Below are positions 1-9,000 of a stretch of 64,000 bases of DNA, in pieces (positions within the stretch are counted from its first letter, which is position 1; every line of letters starts with the position of its first letter). The notes under the pieces are model-generated. The model was not told where the DNA came from. It did no database searches and saw only the letters and a list, made by a program, of their open reading frames with translations. The DNA is taken from the NCBI GenBank assembly GCA_022841745.1, contig JALHQW010000003.1, forward strand, positions 1 through 64,000, in the 5' to 3' direction. Both the position numbers and the translations under genes were made by a program. Source of the stretch: Saprospiraceae bacterium (GTDB lineage Bacteria; Bacteroidota; Bacteroidia; Chitinophagales; Saprospiraceae).

Positions 1-54
1 GAACCATGGTTGTATATTGCCTAATGCAATCTCGAATAGTTGTTTGCTGTTCAT
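1..54 (-). CDS. ISL3-like transposase, N-terminal fragment at window edge
   Basis: Eighteen codons are visible from the ATG at 54 towards base 1, with no stop. The pattern (Met, a Lys-x-LF box, ALG, then PW) matches the first residues of ISL3 transposases as I know them. Nothing of the DDE catalytic domain can be seen. Whether the gene is intact cannot be judged here. Confidence 0.45.
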   Translation of the reverse strand, partial: MNSKQLFEIALGNIQPWF

Positions 55-117
55 GACTTTTTTAAGGCGAATTTAGAAATCATGAACTATACTACCCACA
101 CGAAATCACGAAGAACC
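1..117 (-). mobile_element. Edge of an ISL3-like insertion sequence (partial)
   Basis: On the minus strand a frame opens with ATG at base 54 and runs off the left edge. Its 18 visible residues start MNSKQLFEIALG and reach a Pro-Trp pair, the usual opening of ISL3-family transposases. Outside it, the minus strand near bases 102-117 reads GGTTCTTCGTGATTTC, which resembles the terminal inverted repeats of that family, so the element probably ends near base 117. That is about 20 bp beyond the 3' end of the OmpA-type gene. The other end, the target duplication and the catalytic residues lie outside the window, so the family call rests on the N-terminus and one putative end. Confidence 0.45.
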
Positions 118-137
118 TACTTTTTTGTCATGCATTT

Positions 138-2168
138 TCAATTCTTCCTATCAATCACCTCCGGCGCATTGTCCCGGTAACTAAAGATAACAGGCTCGTC
201 AATCTCCACCACTTTTATCTCCGTTCGGCGGTTGAACTGGTGCTCGGTTTCCGAGCAGGCTACACCGTCGGTGCAGTTGTTGCGTGGGTTGCGTTCGCCC
301 ACGCCATAGGCTTCAATGCGCTGGGCGGCGATGCCCCTCATCACCACGTAGTCTTGGGCGGACTGGGCACGGCGCTCGCTAAGGGCCATGTTGTAATCGT
401 CGGTGCCCCGGCTGTCGGTATGGGCCACCATTTCCACTTGCATGGTCGGGTAACGCTTCATCAGCACCACCAGCGCATCAAGGTCACGGGCGGCACCCCG
501 GCGAATGTAGGACTGGTCGAAGTCATAGTAGATTTTATCCAAAATGATGACCGAGCCTTTACTTACGGGCTGGTTGGCCTGGTCGTTAAGCGGTGAAAGT
601 AGGATGGTCGTCTTCAGCTTATTAGCACTGCCAACCGTCGAAAGGGTGACCTGATTCTTTGCGAAGCCATCCTTCGTGGCGGTCAAGGTGTAGTTGCAGT
701 TGCGGGGCAGGCAGTAAGAGAACTGGCCATCGAGGTTCGAGTAGATGTACTGCACCGGCTGGCCGCAGTTCGCACTGATTTCGATTACCGCACCAGGTAC
801 GCCCATGCCAGTTACTTCGTTCAGCACCAACCCTTTCATAGTGATGCAGTCCATCGGTTGCAGGGCGATGGTGATGGCATCGGAGGTACCGGATTTGTTG
901 AAGGTGGCGTAGGGGTATTCCTGCGGCTGGTAGCCATCTTTTTCCACATAAATCACATAGCTGCTGTTCGTTTCCAAGCCCAGTTTCACCTTGCCGCTGG
1001 TGCCAGTAGTGGCGGTTGGTCTGCCCAATTGGTCGTCGGGCTTGCGAACGAGGGTCATGCGCAGTTCGCCGTTTTCGCCGGAAGGCGCCAACTCCAGGTC
1101 ATAGAGTTCGGTGTTGTGCAAGTAGCCGTCTTCCGTACCAGTGAATTGATAGACGGCGGCACCGTTCAGTACCTTGCCATTGCTGGCGTCCGTCACCGTC
1201 ACCATTAGGTCGAAGGGCAGCTTGGTGAACAGGCCCTCTGGCACGCTGAAATAGTAAATATCGTCCTTGCCTGAGCCATTTTCTCGGGCCGAGGCGAAGT
1301 AGCCGGTCTTGCCGTCCTTGTCGAGCAGGAAGCCAAGGTCGTCGGAGACAGAATTAAAGGGAGCACCGAGGTTGCTTATTTCCGTTGCACGGTCGGGCTT
1401 GTTGGTCATGAAGAGGTCGAGGCCGCCAAAGCCACCGTGGCCATCCGAGGAAAAGAACAGGATGCCAGCGCTATGGATGTAAGGGAAGACCTCGTTGCTG
1501 GCCGTGTTCACCGAGCGGCCCAAATTGACAGGCTTGCTCCAAGTGCCGTTCACTTTGTCGGAGCGGTAGATGTCCATGCCGCCGTAGCCGCCGGGCATGT
1601 TGGAGGAGAAGTAGATATGGTTTCCGTCGGGGGTGACGGTAGGGTGCGCACAGTTGTAACTCGCATTGTTGAAAGGCAGCGGGCGCAGGTTCACCCAATC
1701 GGTGGGACTTTTTTCAGCCTCATAGATTTGAAGGTTCACGTCGCCGTCGCTGTCGGCCACGGGCTTGCCGTTCACCATGTTGTTTCGGGTGAAGTAAATC
1801 GTCTGGTAGTCGGGGCCGAAGGAAATTGGGCCTTCATGCAGCCGGGAGTTGAGATTTGGGGAGAAAAACCATGGCCTTGAAGGCTGCCCTTCTGGCGATA
1901 GGTCGGCGTAGAAGAGGTCGAAGTAATGCTCGTCAATCTTTCGGTCTTGCTTGCCCTTTTTATTCTGCGACGTGACGAACACGATGCCGCCCTGGTAGTA
2001 GGCTGGTGAGAACTCAAGGTGTTCGGAGTTTAACGCCGTGCAATTCTCGATGGTGACGTTGCTGCGGAGTACGGTCTTGACTGGGTCTGCTGTGTTCAGG
2101 GAATTACAAATGCCTTGTTTGGACAACAGAACCAAGACCATGAAACTGAAGAATCGGAATGATTTCAT
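138..2168 (-). CDS. OmpA-family outer-membrane protein with PD40 propeller and carboxypeptidase-like domain
   Basis: 676 residues with a signal peptide (MKSFRFFSFMVLVLLSK, cleaved near residue 21). Residues ~80-310 hold PD40/WD40-like beta-propeller repeats (motifs such as FSPNLNSRLHEGPISF, TPDGNHIYFSSN and HSAGILFFSSDG). Residues ~435-520 are a carboxypeptidase-regulatory-like beta sandwich. Residues ~545-660 are a C-terminal OmpA peptidoglycan-binding domain with the intact HTDSRGTDDYNMALSERRA motif. It should sit in the periplasm or outer membrane and bind peptidoglycan. This is the PorE/OmpA layout of T9SS-bearing Bacteroidota without the N-terminal TPR seen in the protein at 60681-63158. 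No PorP/SprF gene adjoins it here. The insertion sequence at the left edge lies just past its 3' end. Confidence 0.85.
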   Translation of the reverse strand: MKSFRFFSFMVLVLLSKQGICNSLNTADPVKTVLRSNVTIENCTALNSEHLEFSPAYYQGGIVFVTSQNKKGKQDRKIDEHYFDLFYADLSPEGQPSRPWFFSPNLNSRLHEGPISFGPDYQTIYFTRNNMVNGKPVADSDGDVNLQIYEAEKSPTDWVNLRPLPFNNASYNCAHPTVTPDGNHIYFSSNMPGGYGGMDIYRSDKVNGTWSKPVNLGRSVNTASNEVFPYIHSAGILFFSSDGHGGFGGLDLFMTNKPDRATEISNLGAPFNSVSDDLGFLLDKDGKTGYFASARENGSGKDDIYYFSVPEGLFTKLPFDLMVTVTDASNGKVLNGAAVYQFTGTEDGYLHNTELYDLELAPSGENGELRMTLVRKPDDQLGRPTATTGTSGKVKLGLETNSSYVIYVEKDGYQPQEYPYATFNKSGTSDAITIALQPMDCITMKGLVLNEVTGMGVPGAVIEISANCGQPVQYIYSNLDGQFSYCLPRNCNYTLTATKDGFAKNQVTLSTVGSANKLKTTILLSPLNDQANQPVSKGSVIILDKIYYDFDQSYIRRGAARDLDALVVLMKRYPTMQVEMVAHTDSRGTDDYNMALSERRAQSAQDYVVMRGIAAQRIEAYGVGERNPRNNCTDGVACSETEHQFNRRTEIKVVEIDEPVIFSYRDNAPEVIDRKN

Positions 2169-2321
2169 GATACTGCTTTTATGGTTCGTAAAAAATGATT
2201 GCCCGGTTCTGGGAATGGAGCTAAAACGGGAACAAGGCAGGCATGTTCAATGGTAGGCGGGATATAGGAGATTATAATCAATGGCAATAGCGGCTGCATC
2301 AAAAGTCCGGCTCGCACTGTA

Positions 2322-2416
2322 GTCGCCAAATTTATTTGGCTGACTCAGTTGATTTCATGCCTGATTTTCTGTTTGAACCCGTTAAGTCCATTGGTCAGCC
2401 AAATAAATTTGGCGAC
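2322..2416. repeat. Perfect 23-bp inverted repeat with 49-bp spacer
   Basis: Bases 2322-2344 (GTCGCCAAATTTATTTGG then CTGAC) are the exact reverse complement of 2394-2416. As RNA this would be a 23-bp stem with a 49-nt loop. It has no T-tract and no gene close by, so a simple terminator is not obvious. It could be a small palindromic mobile element or paired protein-binding sites. Confidence 0.85.
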
Positions 2417-2563
2417 CACAATCAGTATTGGTTTTTTGATACAGCCTCTATTAGTTCACACTATAAACAATTAGAGCAATCAATTCAATTCAAGAATTAT
2501 TTAATAATATACTGCACCCTAATAGTTTATTTTACAAATGCCGTGCAGGGTTGATTTGGTTTA

Positions 2564-2739
2564 AAAGGGCTTTCTTATAAAAACTGCGCTGGGTTAATTT
2601 GTCGCTTTTGTCATCGCCGAAGGCGACCTGCGACGTCATGCGGGACTGCCCTCGTAATGTCGCAGGTCGCCTTCGGCGATGACAAAAGCGACTTAATGGG
2701 ACAAAGTATGGATTTACAATTTTTATAAGAAAGCCCTTT
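2564..2739. repeat. 176-bp nested palindrome (MITE-like)
   Basis: Outer arms 2564-2583 and 2720-2739 are perfect 20-bp inverted complements, starting AAAGGGCTTTCTTATAAAAA. Inner arms 2601-2634 and 2659-2692 are perfect 34-bp complements, and each contains a smaller TCGCC-TTC-GGCGA type hairpin. The inner arm includes a module (GTCGCCTTCGGCGATGAC) that recurs in altered but pair-conserving form inside the RNase H gene at about 26066-26084. Two nested perfect palindromes without coding capacity suggest a miniature mobile element. No target duplication was recognised. Confidence 0.85.
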
Positions 2740-2784
2740 GGGGTTTAATGAGGTTGATTTGCACAAAATCTGATTGTGCCGAGT

Positions 2785-3066
2785 TTAAATATCATCGGAA
2801 AATGCCCGCACCAATTCCTCCCACTCCTCCTCCAAAGTACCCGAATGCACAGGCTTTCCCGCCTGCCTGTACCAGTAGCCAGCGTTCCATTGGTCGCCCT
2901 CCTTGCGGTGTAGGTAGGCATGCAGCCATGAGCCGTCACGGGTGTGGATGTCCTGAGCGATGTCGTGGGCGGCTTCCCAGGCGCCTTGGTAGTCGTGCCA
3001 GAGGGCGGCTAGGAGGGGGTTGTCGGTGGGCGGGGTTGGGGAGGATTTGAAGGTGTCGAGTGGCAT
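2785..3066 (-). CDS. Small conserved hypothetical protein
   Basis: 93 residues from the ATG at 3066. An upstream in-frame ATG at 3111 would overlap the HNH gene, and the sequence before residue 1 does not look conserved. It is soluble and rich in Trp, His and Asp, with a striking centre (WHDYQGAWEAAHDIAQDIHT followed by a Gly-Ser-Trp-His stretch). I recall similar short proteins across Bacteroidota and Proteobacteria with no assigned function. It follows the HNH gene by 22 bp on the same strand and may be co-transcribed with it. No catalytic motif is claimed. Confidence 0.7.
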   Translation of the reverse strand: MPLDTFKSSPTPPTDNPLLAALWHDYQGAWEAAHDIAQDIHTRDGSWLHAYLHRKEGDQWNAGYWYRQAGKPVHSGTLEEEWEELVRAFSDDI

Positions 3067-3088
3067 ATTAAATAAGAATTGGGTTATT

Positions 3089-3514
3089 CTATTTTGGTGG
3101 ATGAACACCAAAGTCCCGCAAAGCAGCCCTCAAGTTGACTGCCTCCTCCCTGTTCATTTTCAGGCAATTGACGGTGGCTCTCCCAGTTGGCGTAATCCCA
3201 ATGACAATTGTAAAATCATCACTCCATACAAAGTGTTCATCCCAAGTTTGGGTTCGAGGGTTGTACAGCGGGACGAGCGTGCCCGTCAAAGTGTCGAAAG
3301 CCGTTGTCTTGTCGAATTTGCTGCCGTTGCAGAATTGGCAAGCATTGGCAAGGTTCGAATCTTCGGTAATGCCACCTTTTGAAGTAGGAATAATGTGCTC
3401 TACTGGAAATGGATGAAAGGAGAAACTGCCAAGGGCCTGGCAATATTCACAGTTGTTGTTAGCCCGTATTTTAACGAAGCGGCGCAGTTCGATTGACACA
3501 AAATTAGTCGGCAT
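3089..3514 (-). CDS. HNH endonuclease
   Basis: 141 residues. The order CEYC (about residues 20-23), VEHIIPTSKGG, NLANACQFCNGSK is the classic zinc-stabilised HNH fold: two CxxC pairs hold a structural zinc, the His of VEHI is the general-base region, and the Asn and His/Lys residues follow. The protein is a single domain with no DNA-binding extension visible. Its start overlaps the end of the upstream 133-residue gene by 11 bp, so the two are translationally coupled. The function could be a restriction-like, homing-like or anti-phage nuclease; the sequence alone does not decide. Confidence 0.85.
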   Translation of the reverse strand: MPTNFVSIELRRFVKIRANNNCEYCQALGSFSFHPFPVEHIIPTSKGGITEDSNLANACQFCNGSKFDKTTAFDTLTGTLVPLYNPRTQTWDEHFVWSDDFTIVIGITPTGRATVNCLKMNREEAVNLRAALRDFGVHPPK

Positions 3515-3905
3515 GGTCAGGGGCTTTTATGCCTAATACTGCGGCCATTTCGGGCAGGGAAACACCACGAAGTTGCGCCAGTTCGCCCAATAATTTTATG
3601 CGAAGCAACCGCACCGACTCCTCTTCTTTTACCAATCTCAAAAACGTTTCCTGTTCGGCTGGAGTGGCCACCAATGCTTGTATTTTTTCACTCAAAAAGT
3701 AATACTGTTGCCAATGAGCTTCTGGAAGAGCACATTCTTCATTGAGCCGTTGGAGCAATGCTTTTTCCTTTGCTTTGACATCCTTGGTTTGGCGGCGGAT
3801 AAGCAATCCCTTAACTTCACGCAGAAACGCTTCCAATTCCTGTGTGCCAAGTTGCGACAGCATGGATTTCAGGTCAACCTCTGCTTGGACTTGTACTTTT
3901 TGCAT
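3504..3905 (-). CDS. Alpha-helical partner protein of the HNH nuclease (hypothetical)
   Basis: 133 residues, mostly charged amphipathic helix, no signal peptide and no membrane segment. The N-terminal half (residues ~12-60) is predicted coiled-coil-like (Leu/Glu/Lys heptads), and the C-terminus contains LLGELAQLRGVSLPEMAAVL, reminiscent of a helix-turn-helix or a small adaptor. It overlaps the HNH gene by 11 bp and stands first in the pair, an arrangement I recall for HNH genes in cyanobacteria and Bacteroidota. An antitoxin or immunity role is possible but not shown by any motif. Confidence 0.65.
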   Translation of the reverse strand: MQKVQVQAEVDLKSMLSQLGTQELEAFLREVKGLLIRRQTKDVKAKEKALLQRLNEECALPEAHWQQYYFLSEKIQALVATPAEQETFLRLVKEEESVRLLRIKLLGELAQLRGVSLPEMAAVLGIKAPDHAD

Positions 3906-3962
3906 TGTGCATTTTTTTTACAAATATAACCGAAATCACCTTTACCAAATATCGTATCCTGA

Positions 3963-4040
3963 TTAGAATTGTTGAATTTCTCGATTGCATGATTGTTGCT
4001 AAATCAGCCCAACAGCAATCAAGCAATTCAACAATTCTAA
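3963..4040 (-). terminator. Inverted repeat after fhs
   Basis: Bases 3963-3978 and 4025-4040 are perfect 16-bp complements (TTAGAATTGTTGAATT and its reverse). Partly paired CAACA/TGTTG-type segments lie inside. It is 19 bp past the fhs stop codon on the minus strand, so it is a plausible transcription end or 3'-stabilising stem. The arms are built of AACAATT-like words, akin to the tandem-word hairpins elsewhere in the window. Confidence 0.55.
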
Positions 4041-4058
4041 CAATCTTGGTATTTTCAT

Positions 4059-5726
4059 CTAAAACAACCCACTAATATTCCCCTCCGCATCAATATCAAT
4101 ATTCTCCGCAGCAGGATTGTCCGGTAGGCCGGGCATGCGCATCATCTCGCCAGTGATGGGCACCACGAAGTTGGCCCCGGCAGCAATCTCGATTTCCCTT
4201 ACGGTGATGGTAAAGCCACTCGGTCGGCCAATCAAGTCGGGGTTGTCCGACAGTGACTTCTGCGTTTTGGCGATGCAAACGGCTGCACCTGACAGCCCCA
4301 ATTTTTCGATGCGCTTGAGGTGGATTTTTGCCTCAGCGGAATATTCCACTTTAGCTGCACCATAGACCTTCGTCGCAATGGTCTCTATCTTCTTTTCAAT
4401 CGGCCATGCCCAGTCGTAGAGCGGGGTGAACTGGCTGGTGCTGCTTTCGGCTGCTTCCGCAACGGCATTGGCGAGGTCAATGGCACCTCCGCCGCCTTTT
4501 GCCCAAATCTCAGCGACCACCGCTTTGAAGCCCATTTCCTCGCAACGCCGCTGCACGATGGCGATTTCCTCGTCCGTATCGGTGGTGAATTTGTTGATAG
4601 CGACCACGGCGGGGATGCCGTAGAGGCGGGTATTTTCCAAGTGTTTCTCCAAATTGACCAAGCCTTTTTCAACGGCCTCTGGGTTGGGCACGGTGAGCTG
4701 TTTCAGGTCGCCGCCGCCGTGGTATTTCAGTGCCCGTATAGTGGCCACGATGCACATCGCCTTGGGCGAAAGTCCGGCGCTCTGGCATTTGATGTCCATG
4801 AACTTCTCGGCGCCGAGGTCGGAACCGAAGCCCGCCTCCGTCACCACCCAATCGGCCAATGAGAGGCCCGTTTTGGTAGCAATGACCGTGTTCGTGCCCT
4901 GTGCGATATTGGCGAACGGCCCGCCGTGGATGATGGCCGGGTAGCCCTCCAGGGTCTGCACGAGGTTCGGCTGGATGGCGTCCTTGAGCAGGGCCGCCAT
5001 TGCGCCGTGCGCCTTCAAATCACGGGCGTAGATGGGCTTGCGGTCCATTGTGTAGCCCACGAAGATATTGCCAAGGCGGCGCTTGAGGTCTTCGATGTCG
5101 TTGGAGAGGCAGAGGATGGCCATGACCTCGGAGGCCACTGCGATGTCGAAGCCCGTCTCACGAGGCATCCCGTTGCCTGTGCCGCCGAGGCCGATGATGA
5201 TTTTGCGGAGCGACCTATCGTTCATATCCATGACCCGCTTCCAGAAAATCTGGCGGGGGTCAAGGCCGAGGCTCACTTTTTTGCTTTGTAAATTATTGTC
5301 AATCAACGCACTGAGCAAGTTATGCGCTTTTTCCACGGCGCTCAGGTCGCCCGTGAAGTGGAGGTTGATATCCTCCATGGGCAACACTTGGGAATAGCCG
5401 CCGCCCGTTGCACCGCCCTTGATACCGAATACGGGGCCGAGCGAAGGTTCCCGCAGCACCACGCAAGTCTTGCGTCCAGTGCGGTTCAGTCCCTGTGAGA
5501 GCCCAATGCTCACGGTGGTTTTGCCCTCGCCTGCTGGGGTGGGCGAGATGGCCGTCACGAGGATGAGTTTGCTCTGCTTGATTTTGTCCTCGTTGATGAG
5601 CGAGAGCGGCAGTTTCGCCTTGTACTTCCCGTAGAGGTTGAGGTCGTCGTGGGAGATGCCGAGCTGGTCGGCGATGTGCTGGATGGGCTTGAGGGTGATC
5701 GTCCTTGCGATGTCGAGGTCTGTCAT
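4059..5726 (-). CDS. fhs: Formate--tetrahydrofolate ligase
   Basis: 555 residues from the ATG at 5726 (MTDLDIARTITLKPIQ), the usual family length. A further in-frame ATG 36 bp upstream adds a non-conserved tail. It joins formate to tetrahydrofolate with ATP to give 10-formyl-THF for one-carbon metabolism in the cytoplasm. Visible marks are the P-loop TPAGEGKTTVSIGL (about residues 59-72), the glycine-rich FGIKGGATGGGYSQVLPMEDIN, GGPFANIAQGTNT and the C-terminal GEMMRMPGLP signature. It stands alone on its strand, followed by a long inverted repeat. No folD or fchA gene is adjacent. I could not see a clear promoter in the 290 bp shared with the divergent giant gene at 6016. Confidence 0.97.
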   Translation of the reverse strand: MTDLDIARTITLKPIQHIADQLGISHDDLNLYGKYKAKLPLSLINEDKIKQSKLILVTAISPTPAGEGKTTVSIGLSQGLNRTGRKTCVVLREPSLGPVFGIKGGATGGGYSQVLPMEDINLHFTGDLSAVEKAHNLLSALIDNNLQSKKVSLGLDPRQIFWKRVMDMNDRSLRKIIIGLGGTGNGMPRETGFDIAVASEVMAILCLSNDIEDLKRRLGNIFVGYTMDRKPIYARDLKAHGAMAALLKDAIQPNLVQTLEGYPAIIHGGPFANIAQGTNTVIATKTGLSLADWVVTEAGFGSDLGAEKFMDIKCQSAGLSPKAMCIVATIRALKYHGGGDLKQLTVPNPEAVEKGLVNLEKHLENTRLYGIPAVVAINKFTTDTDEEIAIVQRRCEEMGFKAVVAEIWAKGGGGAIDLANAVAEAAESSTSQFTPLYDWAWPIEKKIETIATKVYGAAKVEYSAEAKIHLKRIEKLGLSGAAVCIAKTQKSLSDNPDLIGRPSGFTITVREIEIAAGANFVVPITGEMMRMPGLPDNPAAENIDIDAEGNISGLF

Positions 5727-6015
5727 AATTTGGTGATAGATTTTAATTGGCTTCCCATGCAATGAAAAGTCCCAATAAAGCAGATTTCCCTATAAATAAA
5801 AAGCAACAATCCAGCTTTTTAAACCCAAATTGGGGGAGAAAAACCTGCCAACTGTTTACTATCCACTGCTGTTTCAAAAGGCGGGCTAATGTAGCGTTTT
5901 TGGCAAAATCACGGCAATTTTTCAAAATTGAAATTTGTGAGCACGGCAGCCGTAGGCAAGTAGATGACTTTTTCCCTATCTTTCCCCCCATTTTTCACCT
6001 AAACGCTAACACCCA

Positions 6016-9000
6016 ATGACACGTCGCTCCATTGGAATCATTTTTGTCTCTTCTCTCTCCTTGCTCTGCCTACAACCACTTGGGTTGTTTTCCCAAAGCA
6101 TCACCTACCAGAACCCCGATGAGTTCTCCGCATGCGGCGAGGCCGAGTTCGGCATTACGGTGCAGAACACGGGCAGCACGACCATGAGCGGGGCCACTGT
6201 TACCATCAATTTCACCACTACCAACGGTACGGACTGCGGCATGGCCTACGTCCTAGGTTCGGTGTCGGCGCCTGTGACACAGGGGAACGTTGGCAACCCC
6301 GGTGCGCCACAGTTCAACCTGCCCAACTTGGCGGCGGGTGCTTCGCAAACATTTACCATAAAAGTCAAGGCCACTTGCGAAACGGCCACCTGCATTGACA
6401 ACGCTGCGGTGTTCGTGAACCAAATCACGGTGAACTGGAGCGGCGGCAATGCCAACGTCACCACCAACCCCTATGTGGTGGACCGGGCGCTGTTGCTCAT
6501 CACCAACGTGGCCAACACGGTCATGTCCGGCACGAGGGGCGATGTTTTGCAACGCAAACTGACCGTGCGAAACACAAGGCCAGGGGCCGTCAGCAGCTTC
6601 ACCATTCGGGACGACCACCAGTTGGGCATCGCTATCAGTTCGTTACAGGGCACCACCTTACAAAACACGTCTTCTGTCTTTGAACTGCTGCTCGGCCCTT
6701 CCGATTTTGCCAGTGCTGGCGATGGCGACGGGCTGTTCGAGTTCAACGAGACCATCGTCGTGACGGAGGACATTCTCATCCAAAGCTGCGGGGTGGACGA
6801 AAGCTCAGCCGTGTCCACCATCTCGGTTTCGTGGGGCTGCAATGGGGACGTCTGCCAAGAAGAGTCGGTGACTGCCGTGGTGGTGTTCGAGCCTTATGAC
6901 AAAGTGCCACAATTGTCGTTTGAACCCATCATCAACGTGCCCGATTGCCTCTGCGGCCCCGATGGGGTTCAGCAAGGCATGCGCATTACCAACAACGGCG
7001 AGGGCATAGCCAACAATATTGCTTTTGAGGTGCAACGCCTCAGCCTAAACCCAATTCAAGCTTTCGACACTACCTCCGTCAGGGTGGACAGTAGTGGGGT
7101 GGACATTGACTTTTTTTTAGGGGTATTGGGCGATATTGATTTTTCAGCCCCCTGTGAAGCACCATCAGACATGGTTCGGCAGTTTCGGGTATCGGGCCTG
7201 CAACTGGCCCCCAACGAGTCATTGACGGTTTATTGGGACAACTATTATTGCTCGCAGGGCTGCGCAAATCCAGCTACTGGCTGGGAATACAAGTACAGCT
7301 ATTTCAAAGAATGCCCACCCAGTATTTTCGTGCAGAACAGCCAGTTCATCCCGGTCATAAAAACATACAATGACCTTAGCGCCTATGCCACTTTGGATAC
7401 CAATATTATCTTTCAAGATGGCGATACGATTCATGGGATTTACCTCCTCAATGGCGATAAACTGACAACCAGCACGAGCACGCTAACGGTCGAAATGACC
7501 TTTGAATGCGGTTCGGAATGGATCGCCTCCAACCCCATGCTGCTCAACGACCAAGCGCCCTTGGACCTGGACTTCGTTCGTACCGACTCCTTTACTTTCG
7601 TCACGGCAGTTTATCAACTGCCATTGGATGTTGACACGGGCCGCATCGAGTTCGACCTGCTCTTTGAATGCGATTCGGTCTGCATCAACAGGCAGGAATG
7701 TGAATTCGATTTGGTTACTTCCTGTGAAGACAACTGTATTGCGCTGTCTGGTGGCGCAACGACTGCCCTGTTCAAGGCCACGATCAACCAATGCGGCCCC
7801 TACCCTCCCGAATGCAGCCCGCAGTCGTGTGCGGACTTAACGATTTTCTATAAATGCGATTTGGACTCCATCTGTGTGGATGCGCCGCCAGGCTACGTAC
7901 GCTATGATTTCGAGGCGCAGCGCAAAAACTACGGCCTACCCGACAACAACAACGACCAATTGCCCGATGCCCCAACTGGCCTGCCCGACATGAACCTCGT
8001 CAACCGCTATCGCTTAATTCCCGGCGATACCATTCAGGCGACCATCAGGGGCATGGTTGTCATGGACTCTGCCAACGTGAAACTGCCTTTTGGCTACCTG
8101 AACATCAATTTTCTTGGAAAGCCCAACATGGCGAAGGAGACGAGGGACTCCTTGTTGCGGCCCGACAGGCTATCGCAAGCGGGCATCTCGCTGCGCATTT
8201 TTGACAGCAGCGCAGGGATTTGGTACGATTGCCAGAACCCGCCATTTACCACCGAGTTCAACCTCCGTTATAAATACGATTTAACGCAGCTAAAAGGGCT
8301 TTGCGTGCCCGCCAATTTCGCCTTAGAACAGGGTGACTCCATTGTGTTCGTCGGCAATTACCGCATCGGGCACGCCCCCCGTGAAGAAACGGCCATCAAC
8401 GAGCCTGACCCCTTGCGAGGAGATATAGAAGTAAGCCCCGAACTGGTGATATTCAACGAGCATTATGAAAGCTACACCCTCATAAACTGCAATTGCCAAG
8501 TTGAAAACCTTCAACTCTCCTATTACAAGCTCACCATTAACCCCCAAACCTTTGCCTTGCCTCCCTGTTCTCCCTCCAATTATGGCCAGCCATTAAACAT
8601 CAAATTGGACTTGGTACAGGGCAATTTCTTCCCTTTTGAATACCGCAACCTGCTACAGTTGGACGACCTCTCGCTCACCTTTCCGCCCAGCGTGGAGCTT
8701 TGCACCACCAGGATAACCACTATCCGATGGCAAGGCGGCGGATCGTTCGTCTCGCAAATCTTTTTTGAGCCACCCTTGGTGAATGGCAGTTATTTCAACG
8801 ACCTCGAACCCTATCAGGTGCCACGCATGGACGAGGGCTTTGCGGCCAACCTTGATTTTATTTTCAAGAGTGCCTGCAACAACCGCTTCTCCATGCCCAT
8901 TTCCTATATTTCCACACTCGACTGGGCACCCGGCCTGCCCTACAACGGAATACCCGAAGCACTGAACCTGAACCACAACTCCTTGCGCCCGCTCATCGCC

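Larger units (their letters stand above)
2169..2784. other. 616-bp gene-free stretch with two large inverted repeats
   Basis: No convincing coding frame is present on either strand. The stretch contains a 23-bp perfect inverted repeat (2322-2416) and a nested palindromic element with 20-bp outer and 34-bp inner arms (2564-2739), listed separately. The left part is the upstream region of the OmpA-type gene (minus strand), where I could not find a clear TAnnTTTG promoter. The right part is the downstream region of the small gene ending at 2785. Confidence 0.7.

Noticed and set aside
3352-3361. GGTTCGAATC, which looks like a tRNA T-loop
   Set aside because: It lies inside the HNH coding sequence and no acceptor or anticodon arms pair around it.
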